Assembly (NCBI RefSeq): GCF_016858125.1
Contig: NZ_CP064781.1
Coordinates: 558,001-622,000, forward strand
Length of the DNA: 64,000 bases
Direction of reading: 5' to 3'
From: Azospira restricta
Lineage (GTDB): Bacteria > Pseudomonadota > Gammaproteobacteria > Burkholderiales > Rhodocyclaceae
The notes under the pieces were generated by a model. That model made no database searches. It saw nothing but the letters and a program-made list of their open reading frames with translations, and was not told the DNA's origin. Within the stretch, counting starts at the first letter, position 1; each line of letters opens with the position of its first letter. Made by a program: the position numbers and the translations under genes. Shown here piece by piece: positions 1-7,531 of the stretch.

Positions 1-10
1 GGACCAGAGG

Positions 11-63
11 CTAGGGACTGGAAGAACAATGCATTTGCCAGCCCCTAGTCCCTAGACCCTAAC
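11..63. repeat. Short direct repeats and inverted repeat upstream of yeaH
   Basis: Positions 43-63 hold three successive 7-base units, CCCTAGT, CCCTAGA and CCCTAAC. The arm CTAGGGACT at 11-19 is the exact inverse of AGTCCCTAG at 47-55, so the stretch can fold into a stem of about 9 bp with a large loop. It lies directly before the AAGGGAGG ribosome binding site of the yeaH gene, probably in the spacer after an upstream prkA-like gene. Its function is unknown; it could be a dispersed intergenic repeat or a processing or terminator structure. Confidence 0.5.
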
Positions 64-86
64 CCCGCCAAGCAAAGGGAGGCCCA

Positions 87-1355
87 ATGACCGTCCGCAT
101 CATCGACCGCCGGTTCGACAGCAAGCACAAGAGCTCGATCAACCGCAGCCGCTTCATCCGCCGCTTCAAGTCGCAGATCAGGAAGGCGGTGGCGGACGCG
201 ATCTCGAAGCGCGGCATCCGCGACCTCGACAACGGCGAGAAGGTCAGCATCCCCGGCAAGGACATCGCCGAACCGCAGTTTTCGCTCGGCCACGGCGGCG
301 TCTGGGAACAGGTGCACCCGGGCAACGACCGCTTTGCCAGCGGCGACGAGGTGGACCGCCCGCTCGGCGGTGGCCGCGGCCAGGGCAAGGGGTCGGCGAG
401 CAACGAGGGCGAGGGCATGGACGAGTTCGCCTTCACGCTGACGCGCGAGGAGTTCCTCGACATCTTCTTCGACGAGCTGGCCCTGCCCAACCTGGTCAAG
501 CGGCAGCTGGCGAAGATCGAGGAATACAAGCGCGTGCGCGCCGGGTTCACCTCGACCGGGGTACCGACCAACATCAACCTGCGGCGCACGATGCGTGGCG
601 CCGCCGGCCGCCGCATCGCCGTCGGCGGCCCGTACGCAGCGAAGCTGCGCGAGCTGGAGGAGGCGCTGGAACGGCTGCGGCTGTCCCAGCGCGACGGCGA
701 TCCCGAGGTCGAGGCGCTGAAGCGCGAAATCGAACGCCTGCGCGCGAAGATCGAGACGATCCCGTTCATCGACTCGTTCGACCTGCGCTACAGCAACCGC
801 ATCCGCATCCCGCAGCCGACGACGCAGGCAGTGATGTTCTGCGTGATGGACGTTTCCGGCTCGATGGACGAGGAGAAGAAGAACATCGCCAAGCGCTTCT
901 TCATGCTGCTCTACCTGTTCCTCGACCGCAACTACGAGAAGATCGACGTCGTCTTCATCCGCCACCACACGACGGCGCAGGAAGTCGACGAGGACGAGTT
1001 CTTCAACTCGCGCGAGACCGGCGGCACGGTCGTCTCGTCGGCGCTGGAGATGATGAAGGACGTGATCCGCGAACGCTACGCCAGCGGCAACTGGAACATC
1101 TACGGCGCGCAGGCCTCCGACGGCGACAACTGGAACGACGATTCGCCGAAGTGCCGCGACCTGCTCGCCGAGAGCATCCTGCCGGCCTGCCAGTACTTCG
1201 CCTACATCGAGGTCACCGAGGGCGAGCCGCAGAACCTGTGGCACGAATACGAGAAACTGGCCACCACCCACCCCGGCCACTTCGTGATGCAGCGCATCGC
1301 CGCGGTGACCGACATCTACCCGGTATTCCGCGAACTGTTCAAGAAACGGGCCTGA
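87..1355 (+). CDS. yeaH: YeaH/YhbH family protein (DUF444)
   Basis: This 422-residue cytosolic protein belongs to the DUF444 family. It carries a von Willebrand A-like region with a MIDAS-type DVSGSMDEEKK motif near residue 256, and a charged N-terminal region with a coiled-coil-like stretch around residues 190-225. The family is co-expressed with the PrkA/YeaG serine kinase and SpoVR in stress and stationary-phase operons; its biochemical role is not settled. The ATG follows AAGGGAGG at a good distance. The spoVR gene starts two bases after the stop codon, so the two are surely co-transcribed. A prkA gene would be expected just left of the window but cannot be seen. Confidence 0.93.
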   Translation: MTVRIIDRRFDSKHKSSINRSRFIRRFKSQIRKAVADAISKRGIRDLDNGEKVSIPGKDIAEPQFSLGHGGVWEQVHPGNDRFASGDEVDRPLGGGRGQGKGSASNEGEGMDEFAFTLTREEFLDIFFDELALPNLVKRQLAKIEEYKRVRAGFTSTGVPTNINLRRTMRGAAGRRIAVGGPYAAKLRELEEALERLRLSQRDGDPEVEALKREIERLRAKIETIPFIDSFDLRYSNRIRIPQPTTQAVMFCVMDVSGSMDEEKKNIAKRFFMLLYLFLDRNYEKIDVVFIRHHTTAQEVDEDEFFNSRETGGTVVSSALEMMKDVIRERYASGNWNIYGAQASDGDNWNDDSPKCRDLLAESILPACQYFAYIEVTEGEPQNLWHEYEKLATTHPGHFVMQRIAAVTDIYPVFRELFKKRA

Positions 1356-1357
1356 CC

Positions 1358-2884
1358 ATGATGCGCAAGAAGAAGGAGAAGGGCCTGCTGCCGCAAGGCT
1401 CCGAGTGGACCGAGGAGGCGATCGCGGAGTACGACGAGGCGATCGGCGCCGTCGCCCGCCGCTACGCGCTCGACTGCTACCGGCACCAGCTCGAGATCAT
1501 CAGTTCCGAGCAGATGATGGACGCCTACGCGTCGATCGGCATGCCGGTCTATTACCACCACTGGTCGTTCGGCAAGCACTTCCTGTCCACCGAGAACCGC
1601 TACAAGCGCGGGCAGATGGGGCTGGCCTACGAGATCGTCATCAACTCCAACCCGTGCATCGCCTACCTGATGGAGGAGAACACGCTGCCGATGCAGGCGC
1701 TGGTGATCGCGCACGCCGCCTACGGCCACAACTCGTTCTTCAAGGGCAACCACCTGTTCAAGCAGTGGACCAGCGCCGACGCGATCGTCGACTACCTGGT
1801 CTTCGCGCGGAACTACATCGCGCAGTGCGAGGAGCGCCACGGCGTCGACACCGTCGAGCAGCTGATCGACGCCTGCCACGCGCTGATGAATCTCGGCGTC
1901 GACCGCTACAAGCGCTCGCCGCGGCTGTCGCTGGAGAAGGAGACGCTGCGCCAGAAGGAACGCGAGGCCTACCTGCAGGCGCAGGTGAACGACCTCTGGC
2001 GGACGCTGCCGCCGGCGCTGGCCAAGGCCGAGGCGCCGCAGGAGAAGCGCTTCCCCGAGGAACCCGAGGAGAACCTGCTCTACTTCATCGAGAAGAACGC
2101 GCCGCTGCTCGAACCCTGGCAGCGCGAGATCGTCCGCATCATCCGCAAGATCGGGCAGTACTTCTACCCGCAGCGGCAGACGCAGGTGATGAACGAGGGC
2201 TGGGCCTGCTTCTGGCACTACACGCTGCTCAACACGCTGTACGAGGAGGGGCGGCTGGCCGACGGCTTCATGCTCGAATTCCTTCAGTCGCACACCAACG
2301 TCGTCTACCAGCCGCCGTACAACAGCAACTGGTACTCGGGGATCAACCCCTACGCGCTCGGCTTCGCGCTGTGGCGCGACATCCGCCGCATCTGCGAGGA
2401 ACCGAGCGACGAGGACCGCGCCTGGTTCCCGGACATCGCCGGCAGCGACTGGCGCGAGACCTTCGATTTCGCGCTGAAGAACTTCAAGGACGAGAGCTTC
2501 ATCGCGCAGTACCTGTCGCCGCGGCTGATGCGCGAGTTCCGCTTCTTCGCGGTGCTCGACGACGACCAGAAGAGCAAGCTGAAGATCGACGCGATCCACG
2601 ACGAGCTCGGCTACCGCATGCTGCGCCAGCAGCTCTCGGACCAGTACAACCTGGGCAGCCGCGAGCCGAACATCCAGGTCTGGAACGTCGACTTCTCCGG
2701 CGACCGCTCGCTGACGCTGCGCCTGTTCGCCTACCAGCGACGGCCGCTGCACGAATCCTACGAGGCGGTGCTCAACCACCTCGCCTACCTGTGGGGGTTC
2801 ACCGTCCGCCTCGAACGCCAGGACGCCGACGGCAGCATCGAACTGATCGCCGAACGCAAGGCGGAAAAGCGGCGGCACCTGTAG
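1358..2884 (+). CDS. spoVR: SpoVR family protein
   Basis: This 508-residue protein is a full-length match in character to SpoVR/YcgB. That family was named for a role in the Bacillus spore cortex but is widespread in proteobacteria in stress operons with prkA and yeaH. Typical segments are the YYHHWSFGKHF region near residue 65, the NEGWACFWHYTLLN region near residue 280 and the YNLGSREPNIQVWNVD region near the C-terminus. I chose the ATG at 1358 (an ATGATG pair) because it gives the family N-terminus and sits right behind yeaH; the reading frame is open further upstream inside yeaH. There is no signal peptide or membrane segment, and the molecular function is unknown. Confidence 0.93.
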   Translation: MMRKKKEKGLLPQGSEWTEEAIAEYDEAIGAVARRYALDCYRHQLEIISSEQMMDAYASIGMPVYYHHWSFGKHFLSTENRYKRGQMGLAYEIVINSNPCIAYLMEENTLPMQALVIAHAAYGHNSFFKGNHLFKQWTSADAIVDYLVFARNYIAQCEERHGVDTVEQLIDACHALMNLGVDRYKRSPRLSLEKETLRQKEREAYLQAQVNDLWRTLPPALAKAEAPQEKRFPEEPEENLLYFIEKNAPLLEPWQREIVRIIRKIGQYFYPQRQTQVMNEGWACFWHYTLLNTLYEEGRLADGFMLEFLQSHTNVVYQPPYNSNWYSGINPYALGFALWRDIRRICEEPSDEDRAWFPDIAGSDWRETFDFALKNFKDESFIAQYLSPRLMREFRFFAVLDDDQKSKLKIDAIHDELGYRMLRQQLSDQYNLGSREPNIQVWNVDFSGDRSLTLRLFAYQRRPLHESYEAVLNHLAYLWGFTVRLERQDADGSIELIAERKAEKRRHL

Positions 2885-2937
2885 CGCCGACCGCGACCAT
2901 TGCCAGCCCCCGGCCGCCTCGGGTAAGGTCGGGCCCC

Positions 2938-3990
2938 GTGACTCCCGCGACCACCTCCCTGCTGCCGCGCTACCTCGCCCTCGCCTACACGGCGCTGGTC
3001 GTCTACGCCAGCCTGCATCCGTTTGCCGGCTGGCGCGACCTCGGCATCTCGCCGCTGGCCTTCCTCGACGCCGGCTGGCCGCGCTGGTGGACCGGCTTCG
3101 ACCTGGCCACCAACGTGCTCGTCTATGTGCCGCTCGGCTACCTGCTGACGCTGGCGCTCGGCCGGCAGACGGGCCGGCTGCTGCCGGCGCTCGCCGGCGC
3201 GCTGCTGGCGGCGCTGATCAGCTTCTGCCTGGAGGCGGTGCAGACCTGGCTGCCGACGCGCGTGCCGTCCAACCTCGATTTTTCGTGCAACGCGCTCGGC
3301 GGCGCGATCGGCGCGATCGCCGCCTGGCGCGGCGGCAACCGCGCGCTGACCTGGCTGGCGCGCGTCGAGCGCCGCATCGTCGCGCCGGTGCCGCACGCCG
3401 AGTTCGGGCTGGTCGTGCTCGGCCTGTGGCTGCTGACGCAGCTGTCGCCGGAGACGCTGCTCTTCGGCGCCGGCGATTTCCGCCAGCTGCTCGGGCTGGC
3501 GCCGGCGATCGCCTACGGCGCGCCAACCTTCTTCGCGCTCGAGCTGGCGATCATCGCCTGCAACACCGTGGCCATCGGCCTGATCGCGCGCACGCTGCTC
3601 GCCAGCCGGCCGTCGCCGCTGGCCGTACTGCTCGCCTTCTTCCTCTTCGCGCTGCTCTTGCGCGCGCTGTCGGCAGCACTGCTGGTCGGTCCGCGCGAGG
3701 CGATGGCCTGGCTGACGCCGGGGGCCGGTCTCGGCCTGGCCATCGGCGGCGCGCTGCTGCTGCTGTGCCTGCTGACGCCGCCGGCCTGGCGCGTCGCGCT
3801 GGCCGGGCTGGCGCTGATGGCCGGCACCGTGCTGGTCAACCTGGCGCCGGCCAACCCGTACTCGGTCGCCGCGCTGGCCACCTGGTGGCAGGGCCACTTC
3901 CTCAACTTCAACGGGCTGACGCGGCTGGTCGCCAGCCTGTGGCCCTTCCTCGCGCTGCCCTACCTGCTGCTGCTCGGGCGGCGGCTGTAG
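2938..3990 (+). CDS. VanZ-like multi-pass membrane protein
   Basis: This hydrophobic protein of about 350 residues starts at a GTG (2938); the frame is open upstream but that part overlaps spoVR. Its N-terminal half has the VanZ-type arrangement, with an early helix followed by a YASLHPFAGW loop. Then come a TNVLVYVPLGYLL helix and a short conserved FCLEAVQTWLPTRVPSNLD loop before the next helix. The C-terminal half adds several more predicted helices, making it about twice the length of minimal VanZ domains. VanZ in enterococci lowers teicoplanin susceptibility, but the role of Gram-negative relatives is unknown. It lies 53 bases after spoVR and could be part of that transcript. Confidence 0.8.
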   Translation: MTPATTSLLPRYLALAYTALVVYASLHPFAGWRDLGISPLAFLDAGWPRWWTGFDLATNVLVYVPLGYLLTLALGRQTGRLLPALAGALLAALISFCLEAVQTWLPTRVPSNLDFSCNALGGAIGAIAAWRGGNRALTWLARVERRIVAPVPHAEFGLVVLGLWLLTQLSPETLLFGAGDFRQLLGLAPAIAYGAPTFFALELAIIACNTVAIGLIARTLLASRPSPLAVLLAFFLFALLLRALSAALLVGPREAMAWLTPGAGLGLAIGGALLLLCLLTPPAWRVALAGLALMAGTVLVNLAPANPYSVAALATWWQGHFLNFNGLTRLVASLWPFLALPYLLLLGRRL

Positions 3991-4053
3991 CATTAAGGCC
4001 CGTTTAAGCGGCGCGCGGGATAGTGGCGCCCTTCGCCACGACCCCGCCACGCC

Positions 4054-4506
4054 ATGTCCCGCATCGCCGATTTCCTGCATACCTCCCGCCTGTTCCTGCT
4101 CGGCAGCCTCGCCCTCGCCCAGCCGCCCGCCTTCGCCGGCGACGATGCGACCCTGACGGTGACGCTGCAGAACGTCCGCGACGCCCGCGGCGCGCTGCGC
4201 GCCGGCCTCTACCGCGACCCGGCGACCTTCCGCAAGGAAGACCAGGCGGTGTCGGTGGCGCAGGTGCCGGCCGCGGCCGGTGCAGTCAGCCTGGTCTTCC
4301 GCGACCTGCCGCCCGGCCGCTACGCGGTGATGGCCTACCACGACGAGAACGGCGACGGCACCCTCAACCGCCGCTTCGGCATGTTCCCGAGCGAGGGCTA
4401 CGGCCTCTCCAACAACCCGCAGGTGGCCGGCCCGCCGGCCTTCGCCGACAGCGCCTTCGAGGTCGCCGCGCCGGCGACGGCGATCGCCGTCGAGCTGCGC
4501 TACTGA
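4054..4506 (+). CDS. DUF2141 family secreted protein
   Basis: This 150-residue protein has a clear signal peptide (hydrophobic LFLLGSLALAQ stretch, cleavage near AFAGDD). The mature part has the DUF2141 pattern: LTVTLQNVRDARGALRAGLY near the start, then LPPGRYAVMAYHDENGDG and LNRRFGMFPSEGYGLSNN. The DENGDGTLN stretch resembles a calcium-binding acidic loop and is a hallmark of the family. It is predicted to be periplasmic or exported, with an immunoglobulin-like beta fold; the function is not known. The gap to the next gene is about 50 bases and holds a possible promoter. Confidence 0.85.
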   Translation: MSRIADFLHTSRLFLLGSLALAQPPAFAGDDATLTVTLQNVRDARGALRAGLYRDPATFRKEDQAVSVAQVPAAAGAVSLVFRDLPPGRYAVMAYHDENGDGTLNRRFGMFPSEGYGLSNNPQVAGPPAFADSAFEVAAPATAIAVELRY

Positions 4507-4532
4507 CGGCGGCCCCCGCTTTTCGCGATAAT
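4503..4532 (+). promoter_or_regulatory. Possible sigma-70 promoter for the ferredoxin-hydrolase pair
   Basis: CTGACG at 4503-4508 and GATAAT at 4527-4532 are separated by 18 bases, a plausible -35/-10 pair 25 bases ahead of the ferredoxin start. This is a visual match only. Confidence 0.35.
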
Positions 4533-4557
4533 GTCGGCTCCCCTACGGAGCCGACCG

Positions 4558-4866
4558 ATGAGCTACTTCAAGCACCACGTTTTCTTCTGCTGCAACCAGC
4601 GCGAGCCCGGCGAGACCTGCTGCGCCGCGCGCGGCGCCGTCGAGGCGCAGACCTACGCCAAGGACCGCATCGCCAAGCTCGGCCTCAAGGGCAAGGGCAA
4701 GATCCGGATCAACAAGGCTGGCTGCCTCGACCGCTGCGACGAGGGGCCGGTGCTCGTCGTCTATCCCGACAACGTCTGGTACACCTATGTGGACAAGGAC
4801 GACGTCGAGGAGATCATCCAGGAGCACCTGGTCAACGGCCGCGTCGTCGAGCGCCTGAAGATCTGA
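4558..4866 (+). CDS. Thioredoxin-like [2Fe-2S] ferredoxin
   Basis: This 102-residue protein has the thioredoxin-fold ferredoxin pattern. A CCNQREPGETCC segment near residues 11-22 and a later NKAGCLDRCDEGPVLVVYP segment near residues 60-77 together supply the cysteine ligands of a [2Fe-2S] cluster. Similar small proteins include the Azotobacter 'Shethna' type ferredoxins and the NuoE-like fold. They act as soluble cytoplasmic electron carriers, but the partner here is unknown. I chose the ATG at 4558 because it gives the conserved MSYFKHHVFFC start; an in-frame ATG at 4531 would add nine residues. The next gene follows after ten bases. Confidence 0.9.
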   Translation: MSYFKHHVFFCCNQREPGETCCAARGAVEAQTYAKDRIAKLGLKGKGKIRINKAGCLDRCDEGPVLVVYPDNVWYTYVDKDDVEEIIQEHLVNGRVVERLKI

Positions 4867-4876
4867 GAGGGGAACG

Positions 4877-5515
4877 ATGAGGGCCCCGGAAGAAAAGATC
4901 CTGATCGACGGCCCCGCCGGCAAGATCGAGGTCATCGTCGAGAACCCCGGCGCCGCCAAGGGCATCGCGCTGGTCGGCCACCCGCACCCGCTGTTCGGCG
5001 GCGCCAACACCAACAAGGTGGCGCATTCGCTGGCGCGCACCTTCGTCGCCATGGGCTACTGCGCGCTGCGCCCGAACTTCCGCGGCGTCGGCCACAGCGA
5101 GGGCACGCACGACGAGGGCCGCGGCGAGGCCGAGGACATGCTGGCCGTGCTCGAGGAAGCGAAGCGGCGCTGCGGCGACCTGCCGGTGGTGCTGGCCGGC
5201 TTCTCGTTCGGCGCCTACGTGCAGACGCGCGTCGCCAAGCGCCTGGCCGACGCCGGCCATCCGGCGCAGCGGCTGGTGCTGGTCGGCACCGCCGCCGGCT
5301 TCGTCGAGGGCACGCGCAGCTACGTGACCGAGGCCGTGCCCGCCGACACCATCGTCATCCACGGCTCGGCCGACGAGACGGTGCCGCTGGCCAACGTGCT
5401 GAAGTGGGCCGAGCCGCTCGAGCTGCCGGTGGTCGTCGTTCCCGGCGCCGACCATTTCTTCCACCGCCGGCTGCACGTCATCCGCGACATCATCAACCGC
5501 AGCTGGCGGCACTGA
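4877..5515 (+). CDS. Alpha/beta hydrolase (YfhR/CocE-like small hydrolase)
   Basis: This 212-residue cytosolic protein has an alpha/beta-hydrolase fold. The sequence shows the oxyanion-side [13 protein letters not shown] motif (residues 36-48), [12 protein letters not shown] (about 63-74) and the nucleophile elbow GFSFGAY with the serine near residue 111. The acid is probably Asp in HGSADETVP, and the base is His in [11 protein letters not shown] near the C-terminus. This pattern marks a small subfamily whose substrate is unknown. A strong GAGAGGGG ribosome binding site precedes the ATG. It is probably co-transcribed with the preceding ferredoxin, and the ABC exporter follows after 16 bases. 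Confidence 0.85.
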   Translation: MRAPEEKILIDGPAGKIEVIVENPGAAKGIALVGHPHPLFGGANTNKVAHSLARTFVAMGYCALRPNFRGVGHSEGTHDEGRGEAEDMLAVLEEAKRRCGDLPVVLAGFSFGAYVQTRVAKRLADAGHPAQRLVLVGTAAGFVEGTRSYVTEAVPADTIVIHGSADETVPLANVLKWAEPLELPVVVVPGADHFFHRRLHVIRDIINRSWRH

Positions 5516-5531
5516 GGAGCGCCGCGCCGCC

Positions 5532-6485
5532 GTGGACCCGACCGCCCCGCCCGCCGCGCCGCTTTTCGTCTCCGGCCTGCGCAAGTCCTACGCCGGCCAA
5601 GAGGTCGTCGCCGGGCTGTCGTTCGCGGTGCCGCCGGGCACCTGCTTCGGCCTGCTCGGCCCGAACGGTGCCGGCAAGACGACGACGCTGCGCTGCTGCC
5701 TCGGCCTGACCGTGCCCGACGCCGGCGACATCCGGCTGGCCGGGCGACCGGTGCCGGCCGACGCCGCCGAGGCGCGCCGCCGCGTCGGCGTCGTCGCGCA
5801 GAGCGACGCGCTCGACCCGGACTTCACGGTGGCCGAGAACCTGCTCGTCTACGGCCGCTACTTCGGCCTGCCGGAAGCGACGATCCGCGCCCGCATCCCC
5901 GAGCTGCTCGACTTCGCCGGGCTCGCCGGCAAGGCCGACGCGCGCGTGCCGGCGCTGTCGGGCGGCATGAAGCGGCGGCTGACGCTGGCCCGGGCGCTGG
6001 TGAACGACCCCGACATCGTCTTCCTCGACGAGCCGACCACCGGCCTCGATCCGCAGGCGCGGCACCTGATCTGGGAACGGCTGAAGGCGCTCCTGGCGCG
6101 CGGCAAGACGATCGTGCTGACCACGCACTTCATGGACGAGGCCGAGCGCCTGTGCTCGCGGCTGATGGTCATCGACCACGGCCGCGCGGTCGCCGAAGGT
6201 GCGCCGCGCACGCTGATCCGGCGCGAGATCGAGCCGGCGGTGGTCGAGGTCTTCGCCGAGTTCGTTGACCCCGGCGACGCGCCACCGGTACCGGAATGGG
6301 CAAGAGCGCACGCCAATCTCGGCGAACGCGTCGAGATCGTCGGCGAAACCGCGTTCTTCTACTGCCGCGATGCTGCGCCGCTGCTGGCCGCGCTGGGCGA
6401 GGTGCCGGGACTGGCCTACGTGCACCGCGCGGCCAACCTCGAAGACGTCTTCCTCAAGCTCACCGGCCGCGAGCTGCGCGACTGA
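5532..6485 (+). CDS. ABC transporter ATP-binding protein (NodI/DrrA type)
   Basis: This 317-residue ATPase subunit belongs to an ABC-2 exporter. It has Walker [11 protein letters not shown] near residue 45, a Q-loop in [11 protein letters not shown], the signature [15 protein letters not shown] near residue 140, Walker [14 protein letters not shown] and the switch His in TTHFMDEAE. The C-terminal extension after residue 220 is typical of the NodI/DrrA subfamily, which exports lipo-oligosaccharides, drugs or other amphiphiles. NodI is a name by family resemblance only; no nodulation genes are present. The start is a GTG at 5532. The permease gene follows after ten bases, so the two form one transporter. 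Confidence 0.9.
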   Translation: MDPTAPPAAPLFVSGLRKSYAGQEVVAGLSFAVPPGTCFGLLGPNGAGKTTTLRCCLGLTVPDAGDIRLAGRPVPADAAEARRRVGVVAQSDALDPDFTVAENLLVYGRYFGLPEATIRARIPELLDFAGLAGKADARVPALSGGMKRRLTLARALVNDPDIVFLDEPTTGLDPQARHLIWERLKALLARGKTIVLTTHFMDEAERLCSRLMVIDHGRAVAEGAPRTLIRREIEPAVVEVFAEFVDPGDAPPVPEWARAHANLGERVEIVGETAFFYCRDAAPLLAALGEVPGLAYVHRAANLEDVFLKLTGRELRD

Positions 6486-6495
6486 GTCCCGTCCC

Positions 6496-7284
6496 ATGGC
6501 CCGCCACTACAGCCTGTCCTTCCCCCGCCCGAGCCGCCTGTGGTGGCCGGTCTGGCGGCGCAACGCGCTGGTCTGGAAGAAGCTCGCGTGGACCTCGGTC
6601 CTCGGCAACCTCGCCGACCCGCTGATCTACATGCTCGGCCTCGGCTACGGGCTGGGCGCGCTGCTGCCGGCGGTCGACGGCGTGCCCTACATCATCTTCC
6701 TCGCCGCCGGCACCGTCTGCGCCAGCACGATGAACACCGCGACCTTCGAGGCGCTGTACTCGGCCTTCTCGCGCATGCACGTGCAGAAGACCTGGGAGGC
6801 GATCCTGAACACGCCGGCACGGCTCGACGACGTGCTCTTCGGCGAACTGCTGTGGGCGGCGACGAAAAGCCTGCTGTCCGGCAGCGCAATCCTGCTGGTG
6901 CTGCTCGCGCTCGGCCTGATCGGCTCGCCGCTGGCGCTGTGGGTGCTGCCGGTGATCGTGCTCACCGGCCTCGTCTTCGCCGCGCTCGGGCTGATCGTGA
7001 ACGCGCTGGCGCCGTCCTACGACTTCTTCATGTACTACTTCACGCTGCTGGTCACGCCGATGCTGCTGCTGTCCGGCGTCTTCTTCCCGACCAGCCAGCT
7101 GCCGCCGGCGCTGCAGGCCGTTGCCGGCGGCCTGCCGCTGGCGCATGCGGTGGCGCTGGCGCGGCCGCTGCTGCAGGGGCAGTGGCCGGCGGACAGCGGC
7201 ACGCATCTGCTGGCGCTGCTGGCGACCGGCACGGCGGCGTTCTGGATCGCGACGGTGCTGACCCGCCGCCGGCTGTTGCGTTAG
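6496..7284 (+). CDS. ABC-2 type permease (NodJ-like)
   Basis: This 262-residue inner-membrane permease has about six hydrophobic helices and the ABC-2 arrangement. A VWKKLAWTSVLGNLADPLIY entry helix follows a short cytoplasmic N-terminus. The late LLSGVFFPTSQLPPALQAV loop is the characteristic ABC-2 signature region. It pairs with the ATPase encoded just upstream, and the exporter would be a dimer of both subunits. The substrate is unknown. I selected the ATG at 6496, ten bases after the ATPase stop; the frame is open further upstream within the ATPase gene. The transcript probably ends in the inverted-repeat region that follows. Confidence 0.9.
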   Translation: MARHYSLSFPRPSRLWWPVWRRNALVWKKLAWTSVLGNLADPLIYMLGLGYGLGALLPAVDGVPYIIFLAAGTVCASTMNTATFEALYSAFSRMHVQKTWEAILNTPARLDDVLFGELLWAATKSLLSGSAILLVLLALGLIGSPLALWVLPVIVLTGLVFAALGLIVNALAPSYDFFMYYFTLLVTPMLLLSGVFFPTSQLPPALQAVAGGLPLAHAVALARPLLQGQWPADSGTHLLALLATGTAAFWIATVLTRRRLLR

Positions 7285-7313
7285 GGCGTCTTCACATTCA
7301 ATTCGTGGAGCGC

Positions 7314-7418
7314 GTTGCCCCGAGCCGGTGGTGAACGCGAGGCGTGCGGGCAAGCCGAGCAACGCCCCGAAGGAAGTCCCCTTGGGGGACGAAGCGGGCG
7401 TCACCGGCTCGGGGCAAC
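7314..7418. repeat. Large intergenic inverted repeat with an inner hairpin
   Basis: A 17-base arm at 7314-7330 (GTTGCCCCGAGCCGGTG) is the exact reverse complement of 7402-7418. Inside the loop, GTCCCC at 7376-7381 pairs with GGGGAC at 7385-7390 around a three-base loop. The structure lies between two convergent genes, the NodJ-like permease and a chemoreceptor. It has no T-run, so it is not a standard intrinsic terminator. It could be a transcription barrier for both strands, a structured RNA, or one copy of a dispersed repeat family. The rest of 7285-7531 shows no convincing gene. Confidence 0.7.
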
Positions 7419-7531
7419 CCTCCGCGACGCGGCAACCGCGCAGGCTTCGGCGGCGGCGAGGATCTTCCGGCGCGCTGCGCAGCGGTGCATCGCGCCGGCG
7501 CCCCCGCGCAGGAGGGGCCGACACCCGTCGC

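Noticed and set aside
5532-7284. True nodulation genes nodI/nodJ
   Set aside because: The proteins match the wider DrrA/NodI and ABC-2 families, but no nod box, nodABC or symbiosis genes are near, so the names are used only for family type.
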